A stretch of 62,676 bases of DNA from assembly GCA_031292055.1 (NCBI GenBank), contig JARLHV010000013.1, positions 1 to 62,676 on the forward strand, in the 5' to 3' direction. A model generated the notes under the pieces. It made no database searches, was not told the DNA's origin, and worked only from the letters and a program-made list of their open reading frames with translations. Made by a program: the position numbers and the translations under genes. The DNA is from Desulfosporosinus sp. (lineage in GTDB: Bacteria; Bacillota; Desulfitobacteriia; Desulfitobacteriales; Desulfitobacteriaceae). Shown one piece after another: positions 1-7,412 of this stretch (the first letter of the stretch is position 1; each line of letters begins with the position of its first letter).

Positions 1-25
1 CAAGTCATGATGCCTTGGATAGTTT

Positions 26-85
26 GCGTCAGACAAGGAGGCATGTGCCCCTCATAGCGGGGCTATTAGGGGCACATGCCGACGC
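26..85. repeat. Long GC-rich hairpin at window start
   Basis: A perfect 13-bp inverted repeat (40-52 with 68-80) encloses a second 5-bp stem (54-58 with 62-66, loop GGG) and is flanked by an outer GCGTC/GACGC pair (26-30 with 81-85). No T-run follows, so it is not a typical intrinsic terminator. It lies about 120 bases before the DUF1638 gene and could be the end of an element whose other part is outside the window, a transcript-processing hairpin, or an unknown leader structure. Confidence 0.75.
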
Positions 86-202
86 AGTATGACACAAAAT
101 AGACTGGCAGACTGACTAGTTATTTTCTTGAATGTGCCTAAGATAAGTTATTGGATCTAATGGCCTGAGGATAACGCATTTTAGAAATGAGGTGATATCA
201 AT

Positions 203-817
203 ATGGAGGTACGCATTGTCTCCTGTGGCATCTTCCAACTGGAGCTTGAGCGAGTACTAGATGAGATAAAAGCGGAATGGGCATCTGACGATTTCAAAGT
301 AACCTATATAACCCCAGCTTTACATGTTAATCTTAATAAGCTAAAAGATGGTATTACTGAAGCTCTTGATATGGTGACCGAAGAAAAGATAGTCCTATTT
401 TACGGTTCTATGTGCCATCCCGAGCTCAGCGAGTTTACGGAAAAATATCATGTTATCAGGCCGCAACCCAGAAATTGTATTGAATTGGTTTTAGGTAAGG
501 AAAAACAGAGGGAGCTAGAGGCGTCCGATAGAATATTTTACCTTACTCCAGGCTGGTTGCAGAATTGGCAGAACATTTTCAAACAGGGACAGGGCTGGGA
601 CGAAATAGACGCTAGACAGAGTTTTGGCTTCTATGATAAGATTTTGCTTCTAGACACTGGTGTTTGCGAGTTTAATGATGAGGATATCCTGGAGTTTTAT
701 GAATATACACAGGTACCAATCGAAATTGAGAGCGTCGAATTAGTTGTCTTCAAAGAGCATGTGGCACAAATTTTAAACGAAATATTGGACAAAAGGACCT
801 TTACTGATATGGGTTGA
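203..817 (+). CDS. DUF1638 family protein
   Basis: The 204-residue protein matches the DUF1638 family in length and in its cysteine pattern (Cys8, Cys71 in a YGSMCHPE segment, Cys92). The family's biochemistry is unknown; members are often found near corrinoid methyltransferases and corrinoid activation proteins, though none is present here. An SD (AGGTGAT) lies before the ATG. It is the first gene of a co-directional set: an FMN-binding split-barrel protein follows after 40 bases, then a DsrE-like protein and an HdrD-like Fe-S protein. The setting suggests a redox or metal/corrinoid-linked role, which is inference. Confidence 0.75.
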   Translation: MEVRIVSCGIFQLELERVLDEIKAEWASDDFKVTYITPALHVNLNKLKDGITEALDMVTEEKIVLFYGSMCHPELSEFTEKYHVIRPQPRNCIELVLGKEKQRELEASDRIFYLTPGWLQNWQNIFKQGQGWDEIDARQSFGFYDKILLLDTGVCEFNDEDILEFYEYTQVPIEIESVELVVFKEHVAQILNEILDKRTFTDMG

Positions 818-857
818 ATTCCGTAATATACGAAAAATATTTAAGGAGTGAATTTTC

Positions 858-1169
858 ATGGTTATAACTGAAAAAATCAAAGAAGTTATTTCGAAGGCTC
901 CATTTATTCCAATTGCCACTGTTTCCTCGAATGGAGAAATGCATATGATCGTGGTGGGAAAAGTAGTGGAAGTCAGAGACGGGGACATCTTAGCGTTTGG
1001 TATCTACAAGATGGAGGTTACCCAGAGGAACATTAAGGACAACGGAAAGATGCAGGTTGTAATAGCAACGATGGAAGGTGGCCCCAAAGGCTTCAGACTT
1101 GAAGGCAAAGCCTGCATAGAAGAAAAACTGGTGTTGTTTAAGGCGGAAAAAGTAGAAGAGCTGCTGTAG
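858..1169 (+). CDS. Pyridoxamine 5'-phosphate oxidase-like FMN-binding protein
   Basis: The 103-residue protein resembles small split-barrel FMN-binding proteins of the pyridoxamine phosphate oxidase superfamily. It has an N-terminal helix, a PFIPIATVSSNGEMHM strand pair, and a later run of strands ending in a C-terminal helix. These short members usually bind FMN or F420-like cofactors and act as small reductases or flavin carriers; true PdxH is about twice as long. The start has a clear SD (AAGGAGTG). It sits 40 bases after the DUF1638 gene and is probably co-transcribed with it. A perfect inverted repeat follows the stop codon. Confidence 0.7.
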   Translation: MVITEKIKEVISKAPFIPIATVSSNGEMHMIVVGKVVEVRDGDILAFGIYKMEVTQRNIKDNGKMQVVIATMEGGPKGFRLEGKACIEEKLVLFKAEKVEELL

Positions 1170-1180
1170 AATCTTCTGAA

Positions 1181-1223
1181 GTGCACAATAATCTCGCTCA
1201 TAACAGGCAGGATTATTGTGCAC
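1181..1223. repeat. 13-bp perfect inverted repeat
   Basis: GTGCACAATAATC (1181-1193) is repeated exactly in inverse orientation at 1211-1223, with a 17-base loop. It lies between the split-barrel gene and the DsrE-like gene. There is no T-run, so it is more likely an operator or an mRNA-stabilising/processing hairpin than a terminator. Confidence 0.7.
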
Positions 1224-1276
1224 AGCACTCCTGTTACAATGTTTATGTAAGAAAAAAATATAGGAGGCGTAGTATT

Positions 1277-1624
1277 ATGAATCAGCCAAATAAGTTAGTA
1301 GTGGTTTGGACTAATGGAGATAAGGAAGTTGCAATACGTATGGCATTTATGTATACACTTAATTCAAAACTTAAAGAATGGTGGAATGAAGTATCTCTGA
1401 TAGTATGGGGTCCTTCAGCTAAACTCCTTGCGGAAGACACAATGCTGCAGGAATATGTCGGGAAAATGAAAGAGGCAGGAGTGGAACTGTTAGCCTGTAA
1501 AGCATGTGCAGATAGTTACGGCGTTACTGAGGTGCTAGAAAATATGGGGATAATAGTAGAATACACAGGTCTGGTGCTTACTGAATTTCTAAAGGACGAA
1601 AACATAAGAGTTATAACTGTATGA
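1277..1624 (+). CDS. DsrE-like family protein
   Basis: The ATG at 1277 is chosen because AGGAGGCG lies 7 bases upstream; an open frame extends further 5' but has no SD. The 115-residue product has the DsrE/YchN-like alpha/beta fold pattern: N-terminal strand KLVVVWTNGD, a helix, the strand VSLIVWGPSAKLL, and a cysteine pair in the segment LLACKACADSYGV, followed by a C-terminal strand. DsrE-like proteins carry sulfur on cysteine or act as small redox partners. The downstream neighbour is an HdrD-like Fe-S protein, consistent with sulfur or thiol redox chemistry. The substrate cannot be told from sequence. Confidence 0.75.
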   Translation: MNQPNKLVVVWTNGDKEVAIRMAFMYTLNSKLKEWWNEVSLIVWGPSAKLLAEDTMLQEYVGKMKEAGVELLACKACADSYGVTEVLENMGIIVEYTGLVLTEFLKDENIRVITV

Positions 1625-1885
1625 TTAGTTAAATTAGGCCAAGTCCCTCGCCTCCAAAACGTGCATGATGGATATATAGGGGTTAAACCACGCCGGGGTG
1701 GCTTTCTTATTAACGTATACGTCTGTATGTGTAGCGGGAATGAGCGATGAATGGGAAGAGTGGGAAGAGTGGATATTAAACTCAGACGATTAGTAGTTAC
1801 TCGCATAGTCGAGTGAAAATATTTTTTCAGTTAGCTCTTTATATCTGAGATATCAAGACCCTGGATAAAAGGGAGAAATAAATAT

Positions 1886-3163
1886 ATGTCAACGATACTA
1901 TCCCAGTATTTTGACCAAGAAAAAAAACAAGTATTAGAAAAATGTTTGGTATGTGGTCAATGTATAAGTAAATGCCCTATTATAAAGTATACGAATCTTG
2001 AAAAATTCGACCCTAGAGAAGTGCAAAGAAAAGTGTTGGAATTTCTGGAAAATGGCACTGAATATGATGAAGTGTACACCAAATCATTCGCTTGCATGGA
2101 GTGCTATAAATGTGTAAAAAACAACTGTCCTAAAGGACTGAGTCCCTTAATGATAAATGAGATCATTAAATGGGAATACAATCAAAGAAATCTCATACCG
2201 ATACTATATACAGACCCTAAAGATGACAACGCCAAGCAACGAGTTCTTTCAAGTATTCAGATATCCTCTGAAGAGTATAACAAGATCTTTACTCCTTCAA
2301 CTAAGGATACTGTACAATACGTATTCTTTCCTGGGTGCAATGTTTATCTCCAGCCAGAAAAGGTACTCGATGCACTGGATATCATGGATATAATAGGTGA
2401 AGATTATGCGTTTGTACCGGGCATGGACTTTTGTTGTGGCAATGTTCACTTAGAAGCAGGAGCGGTGGATAAAGGGTATACTGCTTCTCAAGAGCTGATA
2501 AGTAAACTTTCTTCCTATCATCCTGAAACAGTCATTCTTTATTGTCCGACCTGTTTATGCCGACTCGACATGACCATTTCAAAGGTTTCAGAGATCCCTT
2601 TTAGCATTATTTCGTTCCCTCAGTTTCTCACACAGAATATAGACAAGCTTCCATTTAAGAAGGAGATTAATAAGACAGTAACCCTACATGAAGCATGCAA
2701 GGCTGCATATATGGGTTTGGATATTACTTCAGCCCGGGAGGTCCTCTGCAGTATTCCTGGGGTCAATTTAACAGAGATGCCCCGTCATGGCTTAAATACA
2801 GCCTGCTGTGGCAGTTCGTCAATGGACTTTTTTGAAAACAGCATGGCAATCGTTCGGGATGAGCGATTACAGGAAGCTGAAGAAACGGGAGCAGATATCC
2901 TAGTCGATATATGTCAGACATGTCACAATATTTTTGCTAAAGAGGAACTAAAGTATACTTTTGAAATCATCAACTATGTCTCTTTGATTGCTGAAGCCTT
3001 GGGAATTGAGCGGGAAGATAAGTTTAAAAAGTATAAACAATGGGGAAGTCTGAAAAGAATCCTTGAAGATGCACGAGAGTATATAGCTCAATCAGAATAC
3101 CCACGTGATACGATTATTGAAGTATTAAAGAATTCGATTGCCTCTGAAGAATCACATGAATGA
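1886..3163 (+). CDS. HdrD/GlpC-like (Fe-S)-binding oxidoreductase with two CCG domains
   Basis: The 425-residue protein begins with two [4Fe-4S] motifs: Cys20/23/26/30 and Cys70/73/76/81. The second has four residues instead of the usual three before its last cysteine. Two CCG domains follow, with CCG cores in the segments DFCCGNVHLE and TACCGSSSMDFF, each with a downstream CxxC (YCPTC, CQTC). This architecture is that of heterodisulfide-reductase subunit D, DsrK and GlpC, which handle disulfide or quinone-linked electron transfer. No membrane subunit lies beside it, so it is probably soluble or docks elsewhere. AGGGAG precedes the ATG. A 261-base gap separates it from the DsrE-like gene, so co-transcription is uncertain. 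Confidence 0.85.
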   Translation: MSTILSQYFDQEKKQVLEKCLVCGQCISKCPIIKYTNLEKFDPREVQRKVLEFLENGTEYDEVYTKSFACMECYKCVKNNCPKGLSPLMINEIIKWEYNQRNLIPILYTDPKDDNAKQRVLSSIQISSEEYNKIFTPSTKDTVQYVFFPGCNVYLQPEKVLDALDIMDIIGEDYAFVPGMDFCCGNVHLEAGAVDKGYTASQELISKLSSYHPETVILYCPTCLCRLDMTISKVSEIPFSIISFPQFLTQNIDKLPFKKEINKTVTLHEACKAAYMGLDITSAREVLCSIPGVNLTEMPRHGLNTACCGSSSMDFFENSMAIVRDERLQEAEETGADILVDICQTCHNIFAKEELKYTFEIINYVSLIAEALGIEREDKFKKYKQWGSLKRILEDAREYIAQSEYPRDTIIEVLKNSIASEESHE

Positions 3164-3487
3164 AACAACTATTCAGGGCCGATCGATATCGCATCCAGTT
3201 CTTGGCGTAGCCACCAACGGGGCGACTGTCTTTTCTAACAAGAACGTATTTATACCAGTTTATGATAAGGATTTCAGAGTTTTTGGTTTGAATTGGGTGA
3301 AGCTAGAATAGGACCACCTACACGCACGAGAACCTATTATAGGGTTTGGGTTAGACCGTTTGGGGTTACCGAAGTTGTAAAGGAACATGTTAGGCATGTA
3401 AATATTTCCACGGTCGTTGGTAATTTTTGCTGTGTGTTTTTGCTCTCTGTCTATAGGGAGCCATGGAAGAATTCTAAGATGAATGTG

Positions 3488-3524
3488 AATTACCAGACCG
3501 TTTTTGACGGCCTGGTAATTTTTG
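3488..3524 (+). terminator. Rho-independent terminator-like hairpin
   Basis: AATTACCAG (3488-3496) pairs with CTGGTAATT (3512-3520), extended inside by CCGT/ACGG, and is followed by a T-rich tract. No gene lies just upstream on this strand, so it may end an unannotated small transcript. Confidence 0.7.
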
Positions 3525-3764
3525 TTCCTGAAAAAATACAAATACGTCTACTGCTTCTAATGCCTTTGCAAGAATTATCAGAAAAACCTTGAATATCAGG
3601 TAAATAAGAATTATTTTCCAACAGGGAATTGATGTGGCGGAACGAATTGTGAGAAGCAAATTACTATGCGTAGTTCTAGCAACTATTATGATTCTATAAT
3701 TTTACTCGTTGGTACTACAGTAAACGCTTCAAGTAATGCATTTACTTATCTCTACACCTTTTCC

Positions 3765-3810
3765 ACTTCGGTGGGGATAGAAGACTCCAGGTAGACCCTC
3801 CCACCGAAGT
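3765..3810. repeat. 11-bp inverted repeat
   Basis: ACTTCGGTGGG (3765-3775) is matched exactly by its reverse complement at 3800-3810 with a 24-base loop. Neither side has a T-run. Function unknown. Confidence 0.55.
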
Positions 3811-3907
3811 CTCGATGTTCAGCTTTAGCGTAAGCGAGTTCACTGAGTTAGTCTATAAAGATCAAGCAGGCTCAAAGAAGCACGAAAATGGAGTTATAGA
3901 GTATTGA

Positions 3908-4147
3908 TTATGCCTTCACCTTTTTACCGTATGCAAATAGAACTATGCCTACAAGAAGAAAAATTAGAACAAATACATTATTCGTAAAAGGTTCAAGAGG
4001 TCCAGGCGGTAGAGGGATGCCGCCATCAAACTTAGCATTAATTTCTCCATTCCATACAAGCGCCGAAACTGCTCTTTGTAAGGTATAGATCAGACCGCTG
4101 GTGATTAAAAACACAGTTCCAAGGATATAACGCATAGTTTTGCTCAT
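3908..4147 (-). CDS. Small hypothetical membrane protein
   Basis: The ATG at 4147 is chosen because AAAGGTGG lies about 10 bases before it; a GTG further upstream would place that SD inside the gene. The 79-residue product has an N-terminal membrane segment (about residues 6-25), a proline-rich stretch (GGIPLPPGPLEPF) and a second membrane segment near the C-terminus ending in basic residues (KKVKA). No family is recognised. It stands alone, opposite to its neighbours, next to decayed genes. Confidence 0.6.
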   Translation of the reverse strand: MSKTMRYILGTVFLITSGLIYTLQRAVSALVWNGEINAKFDGGIPLPPGPLEPFTNNVFVLIFLLVGIVLFAYGKKVKA

Positions 4148-4320
4148 AATTTTAGTTCCACCTTTCACTAATGTACATTGAAGAATGGGTCCGATAACTG
4201 ATATTTCGTAAAGTCTACAAAAATGATATTCTCCATTTTTGTCTAAATTCCTCTCTAATACCCAATTTTAAGTTACGTGTTCAGTCCGTGCCGTATGTTG
4301 GTATTGTCAAAGCATTTGAC

Positions 4321-4464
4321 TTTATCCATGCCACCAACGAGGTTCTGGAGCATGCACAAATTTCATCGACATTGATCTATGCGAATGCTGATACTGAAAT
4401 GAAAAAAGAGGCTATCATGAAAGCTACTTCAAAATTGAACCCGTTGCAATCAGTCCTCCGCTAA
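4321..4464 (+). pseudogene. Remnant of a tyrosine recombinase (C-terminal end)
   Basis: The frame ending at the TAA 4462-4464 reads VLEHAQISSTLIYANADTEM and continues KKEAIMKATSKLNPL. This matches the C-terminal end of phage/transposon-type tyrosine recombinases, including the tyrosine of the (G)HA-x-I-S-T-T-x-x-Y motif. The catalytic domain upstream is missing and the preceding sequence is diverged. It marks an old integrated element. Confidence 0.7.
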
Positions 4465-4510
4465 TAAAAACATTTAACTTGCTTTATCCAGTCTATACAG
4501 AGCTATCATC

Positions 4511-4550
4511 ACTACACCCAACAACTAACTGGGTGTAGTAATGTTTTTTT
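4511..4550 (+). terminator. Rho-independent terminator
   Basis: ACTACACCCA (4511-4520) pairs with TGGGTGTAGT (4530-4539), and a run of T follows at 4543-4550. It lies just after the integrase remnant and was probably its terminator. Confidence 0.8.
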
Positions 4551-4576
4551 ATCAGCAATATATTCCAACGTGACAG

Positions 4577-4592
4577 AAAGGAGTCACACATG
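4577..4592 (+). other. Orphan SD and start codon
   Basis: AAAGGAG followed by ATG AAA AAA (ATG at 4591) looks like a real gene start on the plus strand, but it runs at once into the antisense of the EamA remnant and soon stops. It is best read as the 5' end of a gene cut off by rearrangement. Confidence 0.35.
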
Positions 4593-4609
4593 AAAAAAAT
4601 ACGATCAAT

Positions 4610-5102
4610 TTATAATTCGCCAAACGCAGCGCCGCCTAAAATTAGCACTGCTCCAACTATCTGTATAAAGCTTAGTTTTTCCCCTAGAAGGGCGGTCGAA
4701 AAAAGCAGAGCCGAAAGCGGCTCCAAATAGCCGCAAATTGCAACGGTCTGCACGGGCAGATTTGGTGATGGAAGAAAAATAAAAATAGCAGCCTATTCCG
4801 GTGTTTACAATGCCTAATAACAGAATCGGTACCGGATTTTTCCACGCGATATTGACGGAAAATCCCTGCTTTAGGCAAAGGAATGTCGCAACCGTTATAA
4901 AGCTCGTGATCAGCTGCCACATAGAATTTTCCAGTCCTTGTGACAAAGCTTGTCCATTAACACAAAACATACCAATTAACACAACAAGAAAGCCAAGTAG
5001 TTTGACGCTTGACATTGTTTCCCTAAATATAACAGGTGAAAGGATCATGATAATCACAGGACCGCAATAACAGGCAAGGGTTGCAATACAGTAGGAGCGC
5101 AA
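4610..5102 (-). pseudogene. EamA/DMT-family transporter, truncated and frameshifted
   Basis: Reading from 5102 leftward, the first part has drug/metabolite-transporter character (YCGPVIIMILSP, LLGFLVVLIGMFCVNG and further membrane segments). Near 4757 the frame breaks. The neighbouring frame continues with a typical EamA ending (LPVQTVAICGYLEPLSALLF, then LLGEKLSFIQIVGAVLILGG) and stops at 4610-4612. One extra base explains the shift. The N-terminal half of the ten-helix family is also missing: the sequence upstream of 5102 is AT-rich and non-coding. It is therefore a decayed gene. Confidence 0.8.
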
Positions 5103-5217
5103 CTATATATTTAAAATACACACTTTGATATCAATAAAATAAATAATTATGCTTATGTGACAAATTTTTTTGCCAATACCCTTTCAGTAATCAATACTGC
5201 AAATAATAAAGTAGTAG

Positions 5218-5391
5218 ATACCCCTATCTTCCTCTGAATTTCAGATTGATATAACAAAAGACGGCAGTCGTGCTTTTGTATCCCTGCAAAATATAGGTAA
5301 AGCTGCAGTAGTTGACCTAATACCCCACTTAAACGAATTACACTGGATGCTCTCACAAGCAGCTAATGAAACACAACAGTTATTAAATTAA
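5218..5391 (+). pseudogene. Orphan C-terminal coding fragment
   Basis: An open frame without a start reads SSSEFQIDITKDGSRAFVSL, continues through DLIPHLNELHWMLSQAANET and stops at 5389-5391. The composition is protein-like, but no family is recognised and a stop lies just upstream (5215-5217). It is probably the surviving 3' end of a deleted gene. Confidence 0.35.
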
Positions 5392-5429
5392 TAAAATTAA
5401 TATAAATATTAAAAATATTAAACATTTTA

Positions 5430-5458
5430 TTGACATAATCAATAAATAGAGTTATTAT
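5430..5458 (+). promoter_or_regulatory. Sigma-A-type promoter
   Basis: TTGACA (5430-5435), a 17-base spacer and TATTAT (5453-5458) stand 46 bases before the DUF2089 gene's start and should drive the whole 5505-7046 operon. Confidence 0.7.
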
Positions 5459-5504
5459 CTTAATTAGAGTAGTACTTTAGGCAACTTACATAGAGGTGAT
5501 GATC

Positions 5505-5900
5505 TTGGATTATAAAATGCCCAATCGGTGTCCGGTGTGCAATCATGAAATGCGGATTAGCAAACTAACCTGTACCCATTGTCCTACTAAAATTGAGGGC
5601 GATTTCAGCTCGTGTAAATTTTGTCGTCTTCCGGCTGAACAGCTAATTTTCATGGAGGCGTTTATCAAATGCCGGGGAAATATCAAAGAGGTAGAAAAAG
5701 AGTTGGGGATATCCTATCCCACCGTTCGTAGCCGCTTAGATAGTGTTATTGAGACACTCGGTTACACAGTAGAAAAGGACAAGGAAAAGGTGGATCCCCA
5801 AGAGGAAAGTTTGCGTAGGCAGGGAATTCTGGAAGCTCTTGAACGAGGGGATATTTCACCTCAGGAAGCTACCCTGAAAATGAGAAAAGCTGATAAGTAA
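5505..5900 (+). CDS. DUF2089 zinc-ribbon/HTH protein
   Basis: The TTG at 5505 is preferred because AGAGGTGAT (5493-5500) fits it as SD; an ATG at 5499 and a GTG at 5496 overlap that SD. The 131-residue product has two pairs of CxxC-type cysteines (CPVC, CTHC, then CKFC), a helix-turn-helix-like segment (EVEKELGISYPTVRSRLDSV) and a charged C-terminal helix. This is the DUF2089 family, thought to be DNA-binding and often encoded beside YvlB-type proteins. It is probably the local regulator of the operon; autoregulation is inference. Confidence 0.8.
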   Translation: MDYKMPNRCPVCNHEMRISKLTCTHCPTKIEGDFSSCKFCRLPAEQLIFMEAFIKCRGNIKEVEKELGISYPTVRSRLDSVIETLGYTVEKDKEKVDPQEESLRRQGILEALERGDISPQEATLKMRKADK

Positions 5901-5916
5901 GCAAGGAGTGTGGATA

Positions 5917-6372
5917 ATGAGCAACGAAAAAATGAAGATTCTCGAGATGATTCAAGAAGGTAAACTTACGGCTGCTGAAGGGATGGATTTGTTGAAGGCG
6001 ATTGAGGAAGGGAGTTCGCCTGAAGAAGCTTCGCAGACATCCAAATATGAGTTGGTAAAAAAGGAGAAGGTTGCCTCAACTTATGGAGATCGTTTCTTGC
6101 GTGTTCGGGTCATCGGAGAAAAAACATTAAAGGTTAATGTAAATGTTCCTTTCAGTCTGATACGATCAGCCTCAAAGCTTATTGTTTATGCAATGAGCTT
6201 TGTTCCTGAAGATAAGCGTACGGAGCTGGAACAAAAGGGCCTTGATTTGCAAGCTTTGGACGTTGAAGGGCTTGTCCGAATCATTGAAGAAAGTGTCGAT
6301 GGCAAGATCGTTGACGTTGAAGTGGCAGACCCTCAAGAGGGACGAATCAAGGTGGAAGTGTGTGTGGAATAA
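5917..6372 (+). CDS. YvlB/LiaX-like protein with N-terminal SHOCT-like domain
   Basis: The ATG at 5917 has AAGGAG upstream; an in-frame GTG at 5908 overlaps the SD. The 151-residue protein opens with a SHOCT-like helix pair (KMKILEMIQEGKLTAAEGMD) as in YvlB/LiaX-type envelope-stress proteins. A basic strand-rich middle and an acidic C-terminal half (VDGKIVDVEVADPQEGRIKV) follow. It lacks the long beta-helical adhesin region of full-length family members. Its place between DUF2089 and a YvlD-like holin-family protein matches the yvl-type arrangement of Bacilli and supports a membrane-stress role. Confidence 0.7.
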   Translation: MSNEKMKILEMIQEGKLTAAEGMDLLKAIEEGSSPEEASQTSKYELVKKEKVASTYGDRFLRVRVIGEKTLKVNVNVPFSLIRSASKLIVYAMSFVPEDKRTELEQKGLDLQALDVEGLVRIIEESVDGKIVDVEVADPQEGRIKVEVCVE

Positions 6373-6379
6373 ATCAGCC

Positions 6380-6688
6380 ATGGTGTTGATGGTTCGGGTC
6401 AAAGTTCAAAGGCGCAGGGGATTCACATTTTCGGTTCCTGTCTGGGTAGTCGATGAATTCATAGAGGCCCTTACAGACTTAGCTTGGGTTGGGGAATTGG
6501 CCTTAAAGCATGTTCCGGTTCCACGAGACGAAAAGGCTAGCAAGCATCTGTGCTGGGTCAAAGGAATTCCCCTAAGAGGGATTATTGCGGCCTCGCATGA
6601 CATGTTCAAAGATTTATACAGGTATAAAGGACTGGACGTAGTCGATGTGGCAACAGGAGACATTCAGGTCAAAATAAGCTTAAAGTGA
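6380..6688 (+). CDS. Hypothetical protein of the yvl-like operon
   Basis: The ATG at 6380 begins 7 bases after the preceding stop; the open frame extends upstream but overlaps the previous gene. The 102-residue product is basic at its N-terminus (VRVKVQRRRGFTFSVPVWVV) and ends in VDVATGDIQVKISLK. No family or membrane segment is recognised. It looks like an accessory strand-rich domain, possibly related to the second half of the preceding protein. Position within the operon is its only functional clue. Confidence 0.6.
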   Translation: MVLMVRVKVQRRRGFTFSVPVWVVDEFIEALTDLAWVGELALKHVPVPRDEKASKHLCWVKGIPLRGIIAASHDMFKDLYRYKGLDVVDVATGDIQVKISLK

Positions 6689-6701
6689 ACGGGGGGATAG
6701 G

Positions 6702-7046
6702 ATGAAACGACTGATTTATAGTGTGTTAATTAACACGCTCGCCTTTTTTGTGGCAGCTCAATTTTTGCCCATTGAAGCGGTAACCCCCTTACACTTCTTA
6801 GGGGCTGGTATGGTCCTCAGCCTTATCAACCAGTTGATTCGCCCTGTGCTCATTATTTTGACCATCCCGTTGAATCTTTTGACATTGGGTTTTTTCACCA
6901 TTATTATAAATACATGGATGATAATGCTGACCAGCGGCCTTTTACCGGGCTTTTATATTCATGGGTTTGGGGTTGCCCTCATCGTGTCAATTATCGTGTC
7001 CTTTGCCAATTGGGGTTTTAAGAAAATACTCAGTCAGCAATTCTGA
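6702..7046 (+). CDS. Phage holin family 4 / YvlD-like membrane protein
   Basis: The 114-residue protein has four hydrophobic segments: LINTLAFFVAAQFLPI, FLGAGMVLSLINQLI, a long third one rich in I/L/T, and a C-terminal one ending SFANWGFKKI. It shows the NxLIRPVLIILTIPLNLLTLG-type core of the YvlD family (Pfam 'phage holin family 4', not a true phage protein). It sits in the inner membrane. As in B. subtilis yvlABCD, it is linked to a YvlB-type protein. A terminator overlaps its 3' end. Confidence 0.85.
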   Translation: MKRLIYSVLINTLAFFVAAQFLPIEAVTPLHFLGAGMVLSLINQLIRPVLIILTIPLNLLTLGFFTIIINTWMIMLTSGLLPGFYIHGFGVALIVSIIVSFANWGFKKILSQQF

Positions 7047-7067
7047 TTAAGGGTTGCTGGCTGCTTT
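7031..7067 (+). terminator. Rho-independent terminator overlapping the stop codon
   Basis: CAGTCAGCAA (7031-7040) pairs with TTGCTGGCTG (7054-7063) with one G-U pair, followed by CTTTT. It ends the DUF2089 operon. Confidence 0.7.
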
Positions 7068-7412
7068 TGTCTGATTATCTATTCGGTCGAGCGCATGTTA
7101 ACCCATAACGATGTCTCGCCAGACACCCCTCGACGGGCTTTTTGAATGGTGTGTTACTGTATCGGTAGCCAACAATGTCACATCTGAAATTATCACCAGG
7201 TCCCGCTTCAGCGAACAGCCGACAGTCCTCGTCCCTATGATTCTCAGCAACATCAATAACTTTGGGCCGAATGCTCATAACGCTATATTTTATTGAAGTA
7301 TTGGAATGGTGCTTTTAGGCTTAAAAATGATATAGTTATATTATAAAAGCAGCGGACTATTCCCGCGGTTATTATCTTTTTCAAGCATAATTGATGATTG
7401 GTAGGGCTCAAA
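7068..7412. other. Gene-free region before recD2
   Basis: Short open frames exist on both strands (7075-7296) but none has an SD or recognisable family character. The composition around 7100-7280 is less AT-rich than true spacers nearby, so an old coding remnant is possible. No clear promoter for recD2 was found. Confidence 0.4.

Larger units (their letters stand above)
3164..3907. other. Gene-free region with terminator-like hairpins
   Basis: No convincing gene is present. Overlapping open frames at 3260-3592 have poor composition and no SD. The stretch 3260-3487 is rich in short inverted segments (for example around 3331-3346) and ends at a strong terminator-like hairpin (3488-3524), so a small RNA is possible. 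Around 3650-3700 a signal-peptide-like reading (VRSKLLCVVLATIMIL) is cut by stops and looks like a gene remnant. An 11-bp inverted repeat sits at 3765-3775 and 3800-3810. Confidence 0.5.

Noticed and set aside
3260..3592. Overlapping open frames on both strands
   Set aside because: No SD, poor composition and no family signal; the area is better read as non-coding.
4605..5102. Intact 165-residue EamA-like protein
   Set aside because: The second half is out of frame relative to the transporter family, and the first half of the family fold is missing.
7075..7296. Open frames on both strands before recD2
   Set aside because: No SD or recognisable domain.
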